This document shows positions 26,901-32,978 of a stretch of DNA of 64,000 bases, piece after piece. How positions within the stretch are numbered: the stretch's first letter is position 1; every line of letters begins with the position of its first letter. The DNA lies in the NCBI GenBank assembly GCA_035940955.1, contig DASZEJ010000008.1, positions 1 to 64,000 of the forward strand, given 5' to 3'. The notes beneath the pieces were generated by a model. That model made no database searches. It was not told where the DNA came from and worked only from the letters and a program-made list of their open reading frames with translations. Source of the stretch: CADCVT01 sp035940955. Its GTDB lineage: Bacteria; Actinomycetota; Thermoleophilia; Solirubrobacterales; Solirubrobacteraceae. Both the position numbers and the translations under genes were made by a program.

Positions 26901-28007
26901 ACCGCGGTCCCCGACCCGGCGCTCGCCGGAGAGCCGGTCACGCTCGCGGTGAGCGGCGCGGCGGACCCGGACGGGCGGATCGAGTCGTACCGCTGGGACC
27001 TCGACGGCGACGGCGACTTCGAGCACCGCACCGCCGAGCCGCGGCTGACGTTCGTCCCGCGGCAGGGCGGCTCGTACCGGTACCGGGTCATGGCGGTCGA
27101 CGACCGGCGCGCCGGGACGGCGGTGGACGGCCGCCTGCACGTCCACGCGTCCGCCCCGCCCGTCGCGGCGTTCACCGTCGAGCCGTCGTTCACCGAGGCC
27201 GGGCGGCCGGTGCGCCTGGACGCCTCCGGCTCGCACGACTTCGACGGCCGCATCGTCAGCTGGAGCTGGGAGGCCGACGGCGAGCTGCGCCCGGTCGACG
27301 GCGGCGAGGCCGCCGAGGCGGTGTTCGCGACGCCGGGCTGGGTGCTCGTCCGCCTGACCGTCGAGGACGACTCGGGGACGACCAGCTCGACGGACGCGTA
27401 CGTGCTGGTGAAGGAGCCCGGCGCGCCGGAGCTCCCGGCGGAGGAGCCCGAAGAGCCGGGCCCCGCGCCCGAGCCGCCGGACGGCCCGGCGCCGGGGACC
27501 GATGCGCCGCCCGGTGCCGCCCCTCCGCTCGCGGGCGCGGAGGGCGCCAAGGTCGCGCCGCTCCGCGCGCCGCCCGGCGCCGCCACCCCGCTCGCCGGCG
27601 CGGAGCGCTCGCCGCTCGGGACGCTGCCCGGTCCGGCCGCGCCGCCGGCCCCGCTGGTCGTCAGCGCGCCGCTGCGGCTCCGCGCGGCGTCGCTCCGCGC
27701 CGGCCTGCCGCTGCGCGCCCAGTGCGCGAAGGCGTGCAGCCTGACCGCCGAGCTGCGCATCGGCCGCGCCGCGGCACGCCGGCTGGGCCTGTGGCCGAGA
27801 GGACGGCGCGGCCCCTCGCTCGCGCTCGCCCGCCGGACGGCTCTGCTCGACGCCGGCGACCCCGCGCTGCTGCGCCTGCGCGTGGAAGCCCGGGTGAGGG
27901 CGGCGGTCGCGCGCGCCGGCACGGTGCGGGCGCAGGTCGTCACCACCGCACGGCGACCGGGCGAGCCGCCGTCCGTCGCGCGCCACGACGTGACGCTCAC
28001 GCGCTGA
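23949..28007 (+). CDS. Secreted subtilisin-family (S8) serine protease with PKD domains
   Basis: 1352 residues from a TTG start. A basic N terminus (RHRQQGRRRG) plus IAALAAAVAASSLLAAAPAG is a Sec signal. Then an inhibitor-like propeptide and the S8 domain with Asp in VAVADTGVV, His in HGTHVAGTIG and Ser in GTSMAAPHVAGAAA. Downstream are about five PKD-type beta domains, each with the marker (YRWDLDGDERYE, YEWDLDGDWTYE, FRWDVTGDGEVD, YRWDLDGDGDFE, SWSWEADGEL), a proprotein-convertase-like beta stretch around DLVVAVRGPRDG, a Pro-rich linker with a twofold repeat (PPGAAPPLAGAE / PPGAATPLAGAE), and a C-terminal domain with a CAKAC cysteine pair. Likely extracellular proteolysis. TTG is chosen because no ATG/GTG gives the whole signal peptide. 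Confidence 0.88.
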   Translation: MGARTRHRQQGRRRGIAALAAAVAASSLLAAAPAGGAVEDEVVVRFRPGTSADQRASARGAAGVRLRRALRLPRAQLLHATGRGGVPAALRRLRRDPAVLYAEPNRRVRAVGAPNDPLLPGLWGLVNTGQAVGGFPGLPGADIGALAAWQVSTGSRDVLVAVADTGVVRGHEDLAANMWTNPAEPVNGADDDGNGLVDDVRGWDFVHDDGDPDEVYVHGTHVAGTIGAVGDNAIGVTGVAQRVSLVGVKVLGDDGNGSSATIAEGLAYAASLGADVVNMSFGGFGRSQLVADAIAAAPATLFVAASGNDGADVDARPFTPCSEPGENLVCVAATDQRDRLTYFSNHGRATVDLAAPGWLITSTVPGGYATSYGTSMAAPHVAGAAALLAAAHPGEGPVAWRARLLQGVDRVRELQGATVTGGRLDVGSSVRRPADGPPAAALAVAPDPPAARTRMVLDASASGGGGAVARYRWDLDGDERYELATADLRVMHVVERTGPATVGVQVVDERGGTRAVRRALDVAAPPAGTPDVAMRVDPAAPPVGTPATLTAVRAAGSPEVVRYEWDLDGDWTYERDGGGEPAVEHAFARPGTVTVGVRATGPGGTVAEARARVRVAQSPPVARLSMNPPAPLPGELVTFDAGESSDADGRVDAFRWDVTGDGEVDLSGPDPRVAWRYGEPGPRTVTVWAQDDDGQAARAGVTFTVGEAAGLVPDGPPRIFEREGEADGDGVIEPGEGLTVEQDVRNASGETIRGLRGAVRAGGDDAAGAGEGAWPDLAPGASAAPSAPVAVDTYASAGCGRPIELELVLAGDRGRTVIPLAVPTGHAGPKVPYAGDAPFRVPPRWWAAVGLGAHAEGGVKDVDVRLDELRHAGDLVVAVRGPRDGHDRREAVALAALRGDFVGTVFDDEAPTPVGGAEPPYAGRFRPEQPLSRFDGREAGDGFALEVENRSDTEAAGVERAGVDLSVGECDDRRANRRPVVPWPTAVPDPALAGEPVTLAVSGAADPDGRIESYRWDLDGDGDFEHRTAEPRLTFVPRQGGSYRYRVMAVDDRRAGTAVDGRLHVHASAPPVAAFTVEPSFTEAGRPVRLDASGSHDFDGRIVSWSWEADGELRPVDGGEAAEAVFATPGWVLVRLTVEDDSGTTSSTDAYVLVKEPGAPELPAEEPEEPGPAPEPPDGPAPGTDAPPGAAPPLAGAEGAKVAPLRAPPGAATPLAGAERSPLGTLPGPAAPPAPLVVSAPLRLRAASLRAGLPLRAQCAKACSLTAELRIGRAAARRLGLWPRGRRGPSLALARRTALLDAGDPALLRLRVEARVRAAVARAGTVRAQVVTTARRPGEPPSVARHDVTLTR

Positions 28008-28010
28008 GCG
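27952..28010. repeat. 59-bp tandem duplication, copy 1
   Basis: Differs from copy 2 (28014-28072) at 3 of 59 bases, period 62. Copy 1 contains the last 18 codons and the stop of the subtilase. Each copy ends with TCACGCGCTGAGCG, which holds a stop in both directions (TCA for the minus strand, TGA for the plus strand). Confidence 0.95.
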
Positions 28011-28013
28011 ATC

Positions 28014-28072
28014 GGCGACCCGGCGAACCGCCGTCGGTCGCGCGCCACGACGTGACGCTCACGCGCTGAGCG
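28014..28072. repeat. 59-bp tandem duplication, copy 2
   Basis: The minus-strand stop used by menE (28059-28061) lies in this copy, while the subtilase stop lies in copy 1. Without the duplication the two convergent genes would overlap by 11 bases. Confidence 0.95.
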
Positions 28073-29378
28073 CGCGTCGCAGCAGCTTCCCCGAGGCGGT
28101 GCGCGGGAGCGGCTCCTCCCGCACGGCGATCTCCTTCGGCACCTTGAACGGCTCCAGGCGCGCGGCGACGTGGGCGCGCAGATTCTCGGCCGTCGCCTCG
28201 CCCGCCAGCACGACGGTCGCGACGACCGCCTCCCCCCACTCCTCGTCCGGGCGGCCGTGGACCGCCGCCTCCGCGACCGCCGGGTGCTGCTCGAGCACGG
28301 CCTCGACCTCCGCGGGGGCGACGTTCTCGCCCCCGGTGATGATCGTGTCCGCCTTGCGGCCGACGACGTACAGGCGGCCGTCCTCGTCGAACCGGCCGAG
28401 GTCGCCGGTGTGCAGGACGCCGCCGCCGGCGACGGTCGGCCCGCTCACGAGGATCTCGCCGTCGCCGGCGAGCGCGACCTTCGTGCAGAAGAGCGGGCGG
28501 CCGTGGGTCGTGACCTGCGAGCACGCCTCGGTGAGGCCGTAGGTCGAGGCGACGGGCACGCCGGCGTCGTGCGCGCGGTCGAGCAGCGCCGGCGGGATCG
28601 GCGCGCCGCCGAGCAGCGCCCAGCGCAGCGCGGGCGGCTCGCGCAGGCCGGCGTCGAGCAGGCGCTTGAGCGTCGTCGGGACGAGCGAGACCATCGTCGC
28701 GTCGTCGAGGCCGAGCAGCACCGCGTCTGTCGACCAGCGCTCGTGCAGCAGCACGGTCGTCCCGGCGATGACGCTGCGCAGCAGGATCGACAGCCCGCCG
28801 ACGTGGGTCAGCGGCAGGGCGCACAGCCAGCGCTCGCTCGGGGGATGCCCCAGCGCGACCGCCGACCCGAGCGCGCTCCACAGCCAGTTCCCATAGGTCA
28901 GCTCCACCTCCCGCGGCGCGCCGGTCGTCCCGCTCGTCCGCACGACGATCGCGGTCGCGTCGAGGTCGTGTCCCACCGGCCCGCTGAACGCCGCCCCGCG
29001 GGCGCCTCCGTCCGCCCCGCCCGCGCGCCGCTCGGCCCCGCGGGCGTCCCGCTCCGCCCCCTCCGCTCCGCTGGCGCCTCCGTCCGCCCCGCCGGAGCCC
29101 CCCTCCGCCCCGGCGGTGCCAGGCACCTTAATATTGCGGTGCCAGGCACCTTTATGTTCGGCGTGCGGCACCGCGACCGCCCCGCGCAGCAGGCAGGCGT
29201 GCAGCATCACCGCGAAGTCCTCGGCCGCGAGGCCCGCCAACCCGACGCGCTCGCCCGGCCGCAGCGCGCCCGCCGCGCGCCGCGCCCGCTCCTCCAGCTC
29301 GGCGTATGTCATCGCGTTGATCGCGGGGTGGTCCGGCCGCGCGGCGGCCGCGCGCGGGAGCCAGGCGTCGACGATCAC
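28059..29378 (-). CDS. menE: o-Succinylbenzoate-CoA ligase (AMP-forming), with low-complexity insert
   Basis: 439 residues; activates o-succinylbenzoate in menaquinone synthesis. AMP-binding motif VVRTSGTTGAPREVELTYGN, STYGLTEACSQV, LHTGDLGRFDEDGRLYVVGRKADTIITGGENVAPAEVE and the C-terminal PRTASGKLLRR with catalytic Lys are intact. Context (menB divergent, men genes around) decides MenE over other acyl-CoA ligases. Odd: between residues about 73 and 132 the usual N-domain segment is replaced by a 16-residue stretch from a palindromic element (HKGAWHRNIKVPG) and a Gly/Ala/Glu/Asp/Arg-rich repeat (GGADGGASGAEGAERDARGA). GTG start 29378 lies seven bases after a TACTTT -10 box. Activity should be checked given the insert. 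Confidence 0.88.
   Translation of the reverse strand: MIVDAWLPRAAAARPDHPAINAMTYAELEERARRAAGALRPGERVGLAGLAAEDFAVMLHACLLRGAVAVPHAEHKGAWHRNIKVPGTAGAEGGSGGADGGASGAEGAERDARGAERRAGGADGGARGAAFSGPVGHDLDATAIVVRTSGTTGAPREVELTYGNWLWSALGSAVALGHPPSERWLCALPLTHVGGLSILLRSVIAGTTVLLHERWSTDAVLLGLDDATMVSLVPTTLKRLLDAGLREPPALRWALLGGAPIPPALLDRAHDAGVPVASTYGLTEACSQVTTHGRPLFCTKVALAGDGEILVSGPTVAGGGVLHTGDLGRFDEDGRLYVVGRKADTIITGGENVAPAEVEAVLEQHPAVAEAAVHGRPDEEWGEAVVATVVLAGEATAENLRAHVAARLEPFKVPKEIAVREEPLPRTASGKLLRRALSA
29001..29093. repeat. GC-rich short repeats inside menE
   Basis: The 21-base sequence from 29001 (GGCGCCTCCGTCCGCCCCGC plus C) recurs exactly at 29073-29093, with related units between. In frame, multiple of three, so the reading frame is kept. 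Similar GGGGCGGAGGCGCC words occur in the menB-menA spacer. Confidence 0.8.
29115..29150. repeat. REP-like palindrome pair GGTGCCAGGCACC within menE
   Basis: The 13-base palindrome GGTGCCAGGCACC occurs at 29115-29127 and again at 29138-29150, each followed by an A/T-rich tail (CTTAATATTG, TTTATGTT), the only AT-rich patch for many kilobases. Such short palindromes resemble REP/RAYT-type interspersed elements. It encodes residues about 74-89 of MenE in codons (AAA, AAT, ATT) foreign to the neighbours. Confidence 0.7.
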
Positions 29379-29385
29379 CCGGCGG

Positions 29386-29395
29386 AAAGTAGCCT
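29386..29395. promoter_or_regulatory. Symmetric divergent promoter menE / menB
   Basis: AAAGTAGCCT: the minus-strand -10 TACTTT (29386-29391, seven bases before the menE GTG) and the plus-strand -10 TAGCCT (29390-29395, nine bases before the menB ATG) share the central TA. Both transcripts would be nearly leaderless. Confidence 0.55.
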
Positions 29396-29404
29396 TGCCC
29401 GCCT

Positions 29405-30232
29405 ATGGGAGTCGACTGGCAGCCCGCCGCCGAGTACGAGGACATCCGCTACGAGCTCTCCGGCGACGGCATCGCGAAGATCACGATCAACCGCCCCGAG
29501 GTCCGCAACGCGTTCCGCCCGCAGACCGTCATCGAGATGTCGGACGCCTTCGAGCGCGCCCGCGAGGACACGTCGGTCGGCGCGATCATCCTCACCGGCG
29601 AGGGGCCGCTGGCGTTCTGCTCGGGCGGCGACCAGCGCGTCCGCGGGGACAGCGGCTACGAGGAGCGGCCGGGCAGCGGCGTCGGGCGCTTCCACGTCAC
29701 CGACCTGCACGTCCAGATCCGCCGGCTGCCGAAGCCGGTCGTCGCGATGGTGGCCGGCTACGCGATCGGCGGCGGGCACGTCCTGCACGTCGTCTGCGAC
29801 CTGACGATCGCCGCCGACAACGCCCGCTTCGGCCAGACCGGCCCGCGCGTCGGCTCGTTCGACGGCGGGTTCGGGGCCTCGATCCTCGCCCGCCAGGTCG
29901 GGCAGAAGCGCGCGAAGGAGATCTGGTTCCTCTGCCGCCAGTACGACGCGCAGCAGGCGCTCGACTGGGGCCTCGTCAACGCCGTCGTGCCGCTCGACCG
30001 GCTCGAGGACGAGACCGTCCAGTGGTGCCGCGAGATGCTGGCGATGTCGCCGCTGTCGCTGCGGCTGCTGAAGGCGAGCTTCAACGCCGACGAGGACGGG
30101 CTGGCCGGCATCCAGCAGCTCGCGCACGACACGAACCTCCTCTTCTACGCGACCGAGGAGGCCCGCGAGGGTCGCGAGGCGTACAAGGCCAAGCGCCGGC
30201 CGGACTTCACGAAGTTCCCGCGGCGCCCGTGA
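29405..30232 (+). CDS. menB: 1,4-Dihydroxy-2-naphthoyl-CoA synthase
   Basis: 275 residues, crotonase fold; closes the naphthoquinone ring from o-succinylbenzoyl-CoA. Motifs: ITINRPEVRNAFRPQTV, FCSGGDQRVRGDSGY, VAMVAGYAIGGGHVLHVVCDLTIA, FGQTGPRVGSFDGGFGA and the C-terminal EAREGREAYKAKRRPDFTKF, which together are diagnostic of MenB rather than other crotonases. Start ATG 29405, just after a TAGCCT box. First gene of menB-menA-menC, separated from menA by a tandem-repeat spacer. Confidence 0.96.
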   Translation: MGVDWQPAAEYEDIRYELSGDGIAKITINRPEVRNAFRPQTVIEMSDAFERAREDTSVGAIILTGEGPLAFCSGGDQRVRGDSGYEERPGSGVGRFHVTDLHVQIRRLPKPVVAMVAGYAIGGGHVLHVVCDLTIAADNARFGQTGPRVGSFDGGFGASILARQVGQKRAKEIWFLCRQYDAQQALDWGLVNAVVPLDRLEDETVQWCREMLAMSPLSLRLLKASFNADEDGLAGIQQLAHDTNLLFYATEEAREGREAYKAKRRPDFTKFPRRP

Positions 30233-30347
30233 GGGGCGCGGCTGCGTGAGCGGGCGGAGGCGCACCGTGAGGGGCGCGGCTGCGTGAGGGTGCGGAGGCG
30301 CGGCGTGAGGGGCGCTGCCGCATGAGCGGGGCGGAGGCGCCCGGGGC
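30229..30347. repeat. 38-bp tandem repeat in the menB-menA spacer
   Basis: Three degenerate units begin at 30229, 30267 and 30305 (GTGAGGGGCGCGGCTGCGTG, then GCGGAGGCGC), the third 43 bases long; a fourth start of the unit forms the GTGAGG start of menA at 30348. The word GAGGGGCGCGGC is also in the menD repeat. No gene in it. Confidence 0.85.
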
Positions 30348-31223
30348 GTGAGGACATGGCGCATCTGGCTGATGGCCGCGCGCCCGCGGACGCTTCCCGC
30401 GGCCGTCGCGCCGGTCCTCGTCGGCACGGCGCTGGCGATCCACGACGACGAGTTCCGCCCGCTCGCGTTCCTGGCCGCGCTGGTCGGGGCGGTGCTGATC
30501 CAGGTGGGGACGAACCTGTCGAACGACTACTCCGACGCCCGCCGCGGCGCCGACACCGAGGACCGGCTCGGCCCGGTGCGCGTGACCGCCGGCGGCCTCG
30601 TGCCGCCGCGGCAGGTGCTGGTCGCAACGTACCTCAGCTTCGGCCTCGCGGTGCTCGTCGGCATGTACCTCGTCGCGGTCGCCGGGCCGGTGCTGCTGCT
30701 CGTCGGCGGGGCGTCGATCCTCGCGGGCGTGCTCTACACCGGCGGGCCGCGGCCGTACGGCTACGAGGGGCTCGGCGAGGTGTTCGTCTTCACGTTCTTC
30801 GGGATCGTCGCCGTCGCCGGGACCTACTACGTGCAGGCCGAGGCGCTGCCGGTGGAGCCGTTCATCCTCGCGATCCCGGTCGGCCTGCTCGCGGCGGCGA
30901 TCCTCGTCGTCAACAACGTCCGCGACCTGGAGACCGACCGCCGCGCCGGCAAGCGGACGCTGGCGGTGCGCCTCGGCCGCGACCGCACCCGCGCGGTCTA
31001 CGCGGCGATGCTGGCGGCGGCGTTCGGGGTGCTCATACCGCTGTGCCTGTCGATCGGCCCGTGGGTGCTGCTGACCGTGCTCGCGGTCCCGCTTGCGGTG
31101 CGGCTCGGCCGGACGGTCCAGACGCACTCCGACGGCCCGACGCTGAACCGCGCGCTCGCGGGCACCGGGCTGCTGCAGCTCGTGTTCTGCGTGCTGCTCT
31201 CGGCGGGGATCCTGCTCTCCTGA
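30348..31223 (+). CDS. menA: 1,4-Dihydroxy-2-naphthoate polyprenyltransferase
   Basis: 291 residues, UbiA-superfamily membrane enzyme that attaches the prenyl tail and decarboxylates dihydroxynaphthoate. The Asp-rich motif is NLSNDYSDARRGADTEDRLG, with the second acidic motif NNVRDLETDRRAGKRTLAVRLG; AARPRTLPAAVAPVLVGTA at the N terminus is typical of MenA. About eight to nine helices. GTG start 30348 lies at the end of the tandem-repeat spacer with no clear ribosome site; the start could have been created by the repeat. One-base gap to menC (stop 31223, ATG 31225). Confidence 0.94.
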   Translation: MRTWRIWLMAARPRTLPAAVAPVLVGTALAIHDDEFRPLAFLAALVGAVLIQVGTNLSNDYSDARRGADTEDRLGPVRVTAGGLVPPRQVLVATYLSFGLAVLVGMYLVAVAGPVLLLVGGASILAGVLYTGGPRPYGYEGLGEVFVFTFFGIVAVAGTYYVQAEALPVEPFILAIPVGLLAAAILVVNNVRDLETDRRAGKRTLAVRLGRDRTRAVYAAMLAAAFGVLIPLCLSIGPWVLLTVLAVPLAVRLGRTVQTHSDGPTLNRALAGTGLLQLVFCVLLSAGILLS

Positions 31224-31224
31224 G

Positions 31225-32232
31225 ATGACGGTCGCGATCGAGGCACGGACGCTGCGGTTCCGGCGCCCCGTTCGCACCGCGTTCGGCGAGCTGCGCGAGC
31301 GGACGGTCCTCGAGCTGGAAATCGACGGCGGGCGCGGCGAGGCGGCGCCGCTGGAGCCGTACGACGGGGTGTCGCTCCGCTCGGTCCGCGAGGCGCTCGA
31401 GGCGTACGCGCCGGTGCTGGCGCGCGCGAGCGAGCTGGGCGGCGCGGCGGTGCTCGACGGGTGCCGGGAAATCGCCGACGTGCCGCAGGCTCTCGCGGCC
31501 GTCGACCTGGCGCTCTGGGACCGCGCCGGGCGGCGCGAGGGGCGGCCGGTCGCGGCGCTGCTGACCGACCGGCCGGCTGCAGAGGTCCCGGTCAACGCGA
31601 TCGTCGCCGCCGAGGACCGCGCGGGCGCCGCCGCCGCGGCGGCCGAGGCGGCCCGGGCGGGATTCGGGTGCGTGAAGGTGAAGGTCGGCATCGGCGACGA
31701 CGCCGGGCGGGTCGCGGCGGTGCGCGCGGCGGCCGGTCCGGAGGTCGACCTGCGGCTCGACGCCAACGGGGCATGGTCGGTCGAGGAGGCCATCGCGGCG
31801 ATCGAGGCGCTCGCGCCCGCGGGCCTCGAGCTGGTGGAGGAGCCGGTGCACGGCGTCGACGCGCTGCGCCAGGTCCGCCGCGCGGTGCCGGTCCGCGTGG
31901 CGATGGACGAGACGGCCGCCGAGTCGGGCGCGCTGATGAGCGCGGCGGCGGACGCGGTGTGCCTGAAGCTCTCGCGCTGCGGCGGGATCTCGGGCCTGCT
32001 CGCCGCCGCCGAGCTGGTGCGGACGACCGGCGCCGAGCCGTACGTCGCCTCGACGTTCGACGGCCCGATCGGGATCGCCGCGGCCGTCCACGCCGCGGCG
32101 GCCCTCGCGCCGCTGCCGGCCTGCGGCCTCGCGACGCTGGAGCTGTTCGACGGCGTCGACCCCGGCCCGCTGGCGGTGGCGGGCGGAGCGATCCGCGTCC
32201 CGGCGGCGCCGGGGCTCGGCGTTCCCGGCTGA
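31225..32232 (+). CDS. menC: o-Succinylbenzoate synthase
   Basis: 335 residues, enolase superfamily (muconate-lactonizing subgroup). Dehydrates SHCHC to o-succinylbenzoate. Catalytic Lys pair in CVKVKVG, metal ligands Asp in LRLDANGAW, Glu in VEEPV and Asp/Glu in AMDETAAE, second Lys in CLKLSRCGG. MenC versus a dipeptide epimerase is decided by the men neighbours. Ends 68 bases before the convergent menH stop; that gap is GC-rich with a small GCCGC-GTC-GCGGC hairpin. Confidence 0.93.
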   Translation: MTVAIEARTLRFRRPVRTAFGELRERTVLELEIDGGRGEAAPLEPYDGVSLRSVREALEAYAPVLARASELGGAAVLDGCREIADVPQALAAVDLALWDRAGRREGRPVAALLTDRPAAEVPVNAIVAAEDRAGAAAAAAEAARAGFGCVKVKVGIGDDAGRVAAVRAAAGPEVDLRLDANGAWSVEEAIAAIEALAPAGLELVEEPVHGVDALRQVRRAVPVRVAMDETAAESGALMSAAADAVCLKLSRCGGISGLLAAAELVRTTGAEPYVASTFDGPIGIAAAVHAAAALAPLPACGLATLELFDGVDPGPLAVAGGAIRVPAAPGLGVPG

Positions 32233-32300
32233 CGCCGCGTCGCGGCGAGCCCGCACGCGGCCCGCCGCGCCGCTCGCGCGCAGCAGCGCCCGCCGCGCGC

Positions 32301-32978
32301 CTACAGGGCCGCCGCCACGGCCGCCGGCGCCTCCAGGTGCACGGCGTGCCCCGCGCCCTCGACGACCACGAGCTCGCCGCGCGGCAGCGCCGCCGCGAGC
32401 CGCTCGCCGATCGCCCGGAACTTCGCGTCCCGCTCCCCCGCGAGCACCACCGCGGGCATCGCCAGCTCGTGCAGCCGGTCCCACACCGGCTCCATCGCTC
32501 CCGTGCCGAGGCCCCGCAGCGTCGTCGAGAGTTCCGCCGCCGTGTGGCGCAGGCGGTCCTCGCGCGCCGCCGCCGCGACGGCGGGCGGCTGGCCGGCGAA
32601 CAGCGGCTGGGCGCCCCAGCGGTCGGCGAACGCCTCGACGCCGTCGCGCTCGATCTCGTCCGCGAGCCGCTCGTCGGCGGCGCGCCGCGCGGCCCGCTCC
32701 TCCGGGTCCTCGATCCCCGCGGTGGTCGAGACGAGCACGAGCCGCCGCACCAGCTCCGGCTGCTCGAGCGCCAGGTGCAGCGCGATCCTGCCGCCCATCG
32801 AGTACCCCGCCAACGTGAAGGGGTCAGACCCCTTGAGTCGGTCGAGCTGAGATCTGAAGCTGTGCTCGCGCAGGTCGGGCGCCTCGACGGCCGGGTACCG
32901 TTGCGCGTCCACCAGGCGGCGGACGGGGTCCCAGGAGCGGCCGGTGGCGGTGAACCCGTGGAGCAGCAGCAGTCGCAC
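32301..32978 (-). CDS. menH: SHCHC synthase (alpha/beta hydrolase)
   Basis: 225 residues. Second-stage enzyme of menaquinone synthesis, releasing pyruvate from SEPHCHC. Nucleophile elbow AGYSMGGRIALHLA, Asp in AGERDAKFR and His in GAGHAVHLE form the triad; LLLLHGFTATGRSWD is the oxyanion segment. The start is uncertain: GTG at 32978, 32984 or 32987; all leave the 5' end overlapping or abutting the divergent menD start. Residues around LKGSDPFT are encoded by a perfect palindrome inserted just before the nucleophile elbow. Isolated from the other minus-strand genes. Confidence 0.88.
   Translation of the reverse strand: MRLLLLHGFTATGRSWDPVRRLVDAQRYPAVEAPDLREHSFRSQLDRLKGSDPFTLAGYSMGGRIALHLALEQPELVRRLVLVSTTAGIEDPEERAARRAADERLADEIERDGVEAFADRWGAQPLFAGQPPAVAAAAREDRLRHTAAELSTTLRGLGTGAMEPVWDRLHELAMPAVVLAGERDAKFRAIGERLAAALPRGELVVVEGAGHAVHLEAPAAVAAAL
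32818..32834. repeat. Perfect palindrome AAGGGGTCAGACCCCTT in menH
   Basis: 17 bases, 8-base arms around one A. Encodes KGSDPF in MenH. GGGGTCTGACCCC-type palindromes are often scattered in bacterial genomes and look like REP-class elements. Only copy seen in this window. Confidence 0.65.

Noticed and set aside
23309..28069. A 1586-codon open frame on the plus strand overlapping the subtilase
   Set aside because: Arg/Ala/Gly-rich shadow in another frame of the subtilase; no signal peptide or known motif. It ends like the subtilase only because of the 59-bp duplication.
29115..29150. Palindrome pair as an operator for menE or menB
   Set aside because: It lies inside the menE coding sequence, 230 bases from the promoter, and the AT-rich tails fit an inserted element better.
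30229..30347. Tandem repeat as a possible CRISPR array
   Set aside because: Units are adjacent without unique spacers, degenerate, and no cas genes are nearby.
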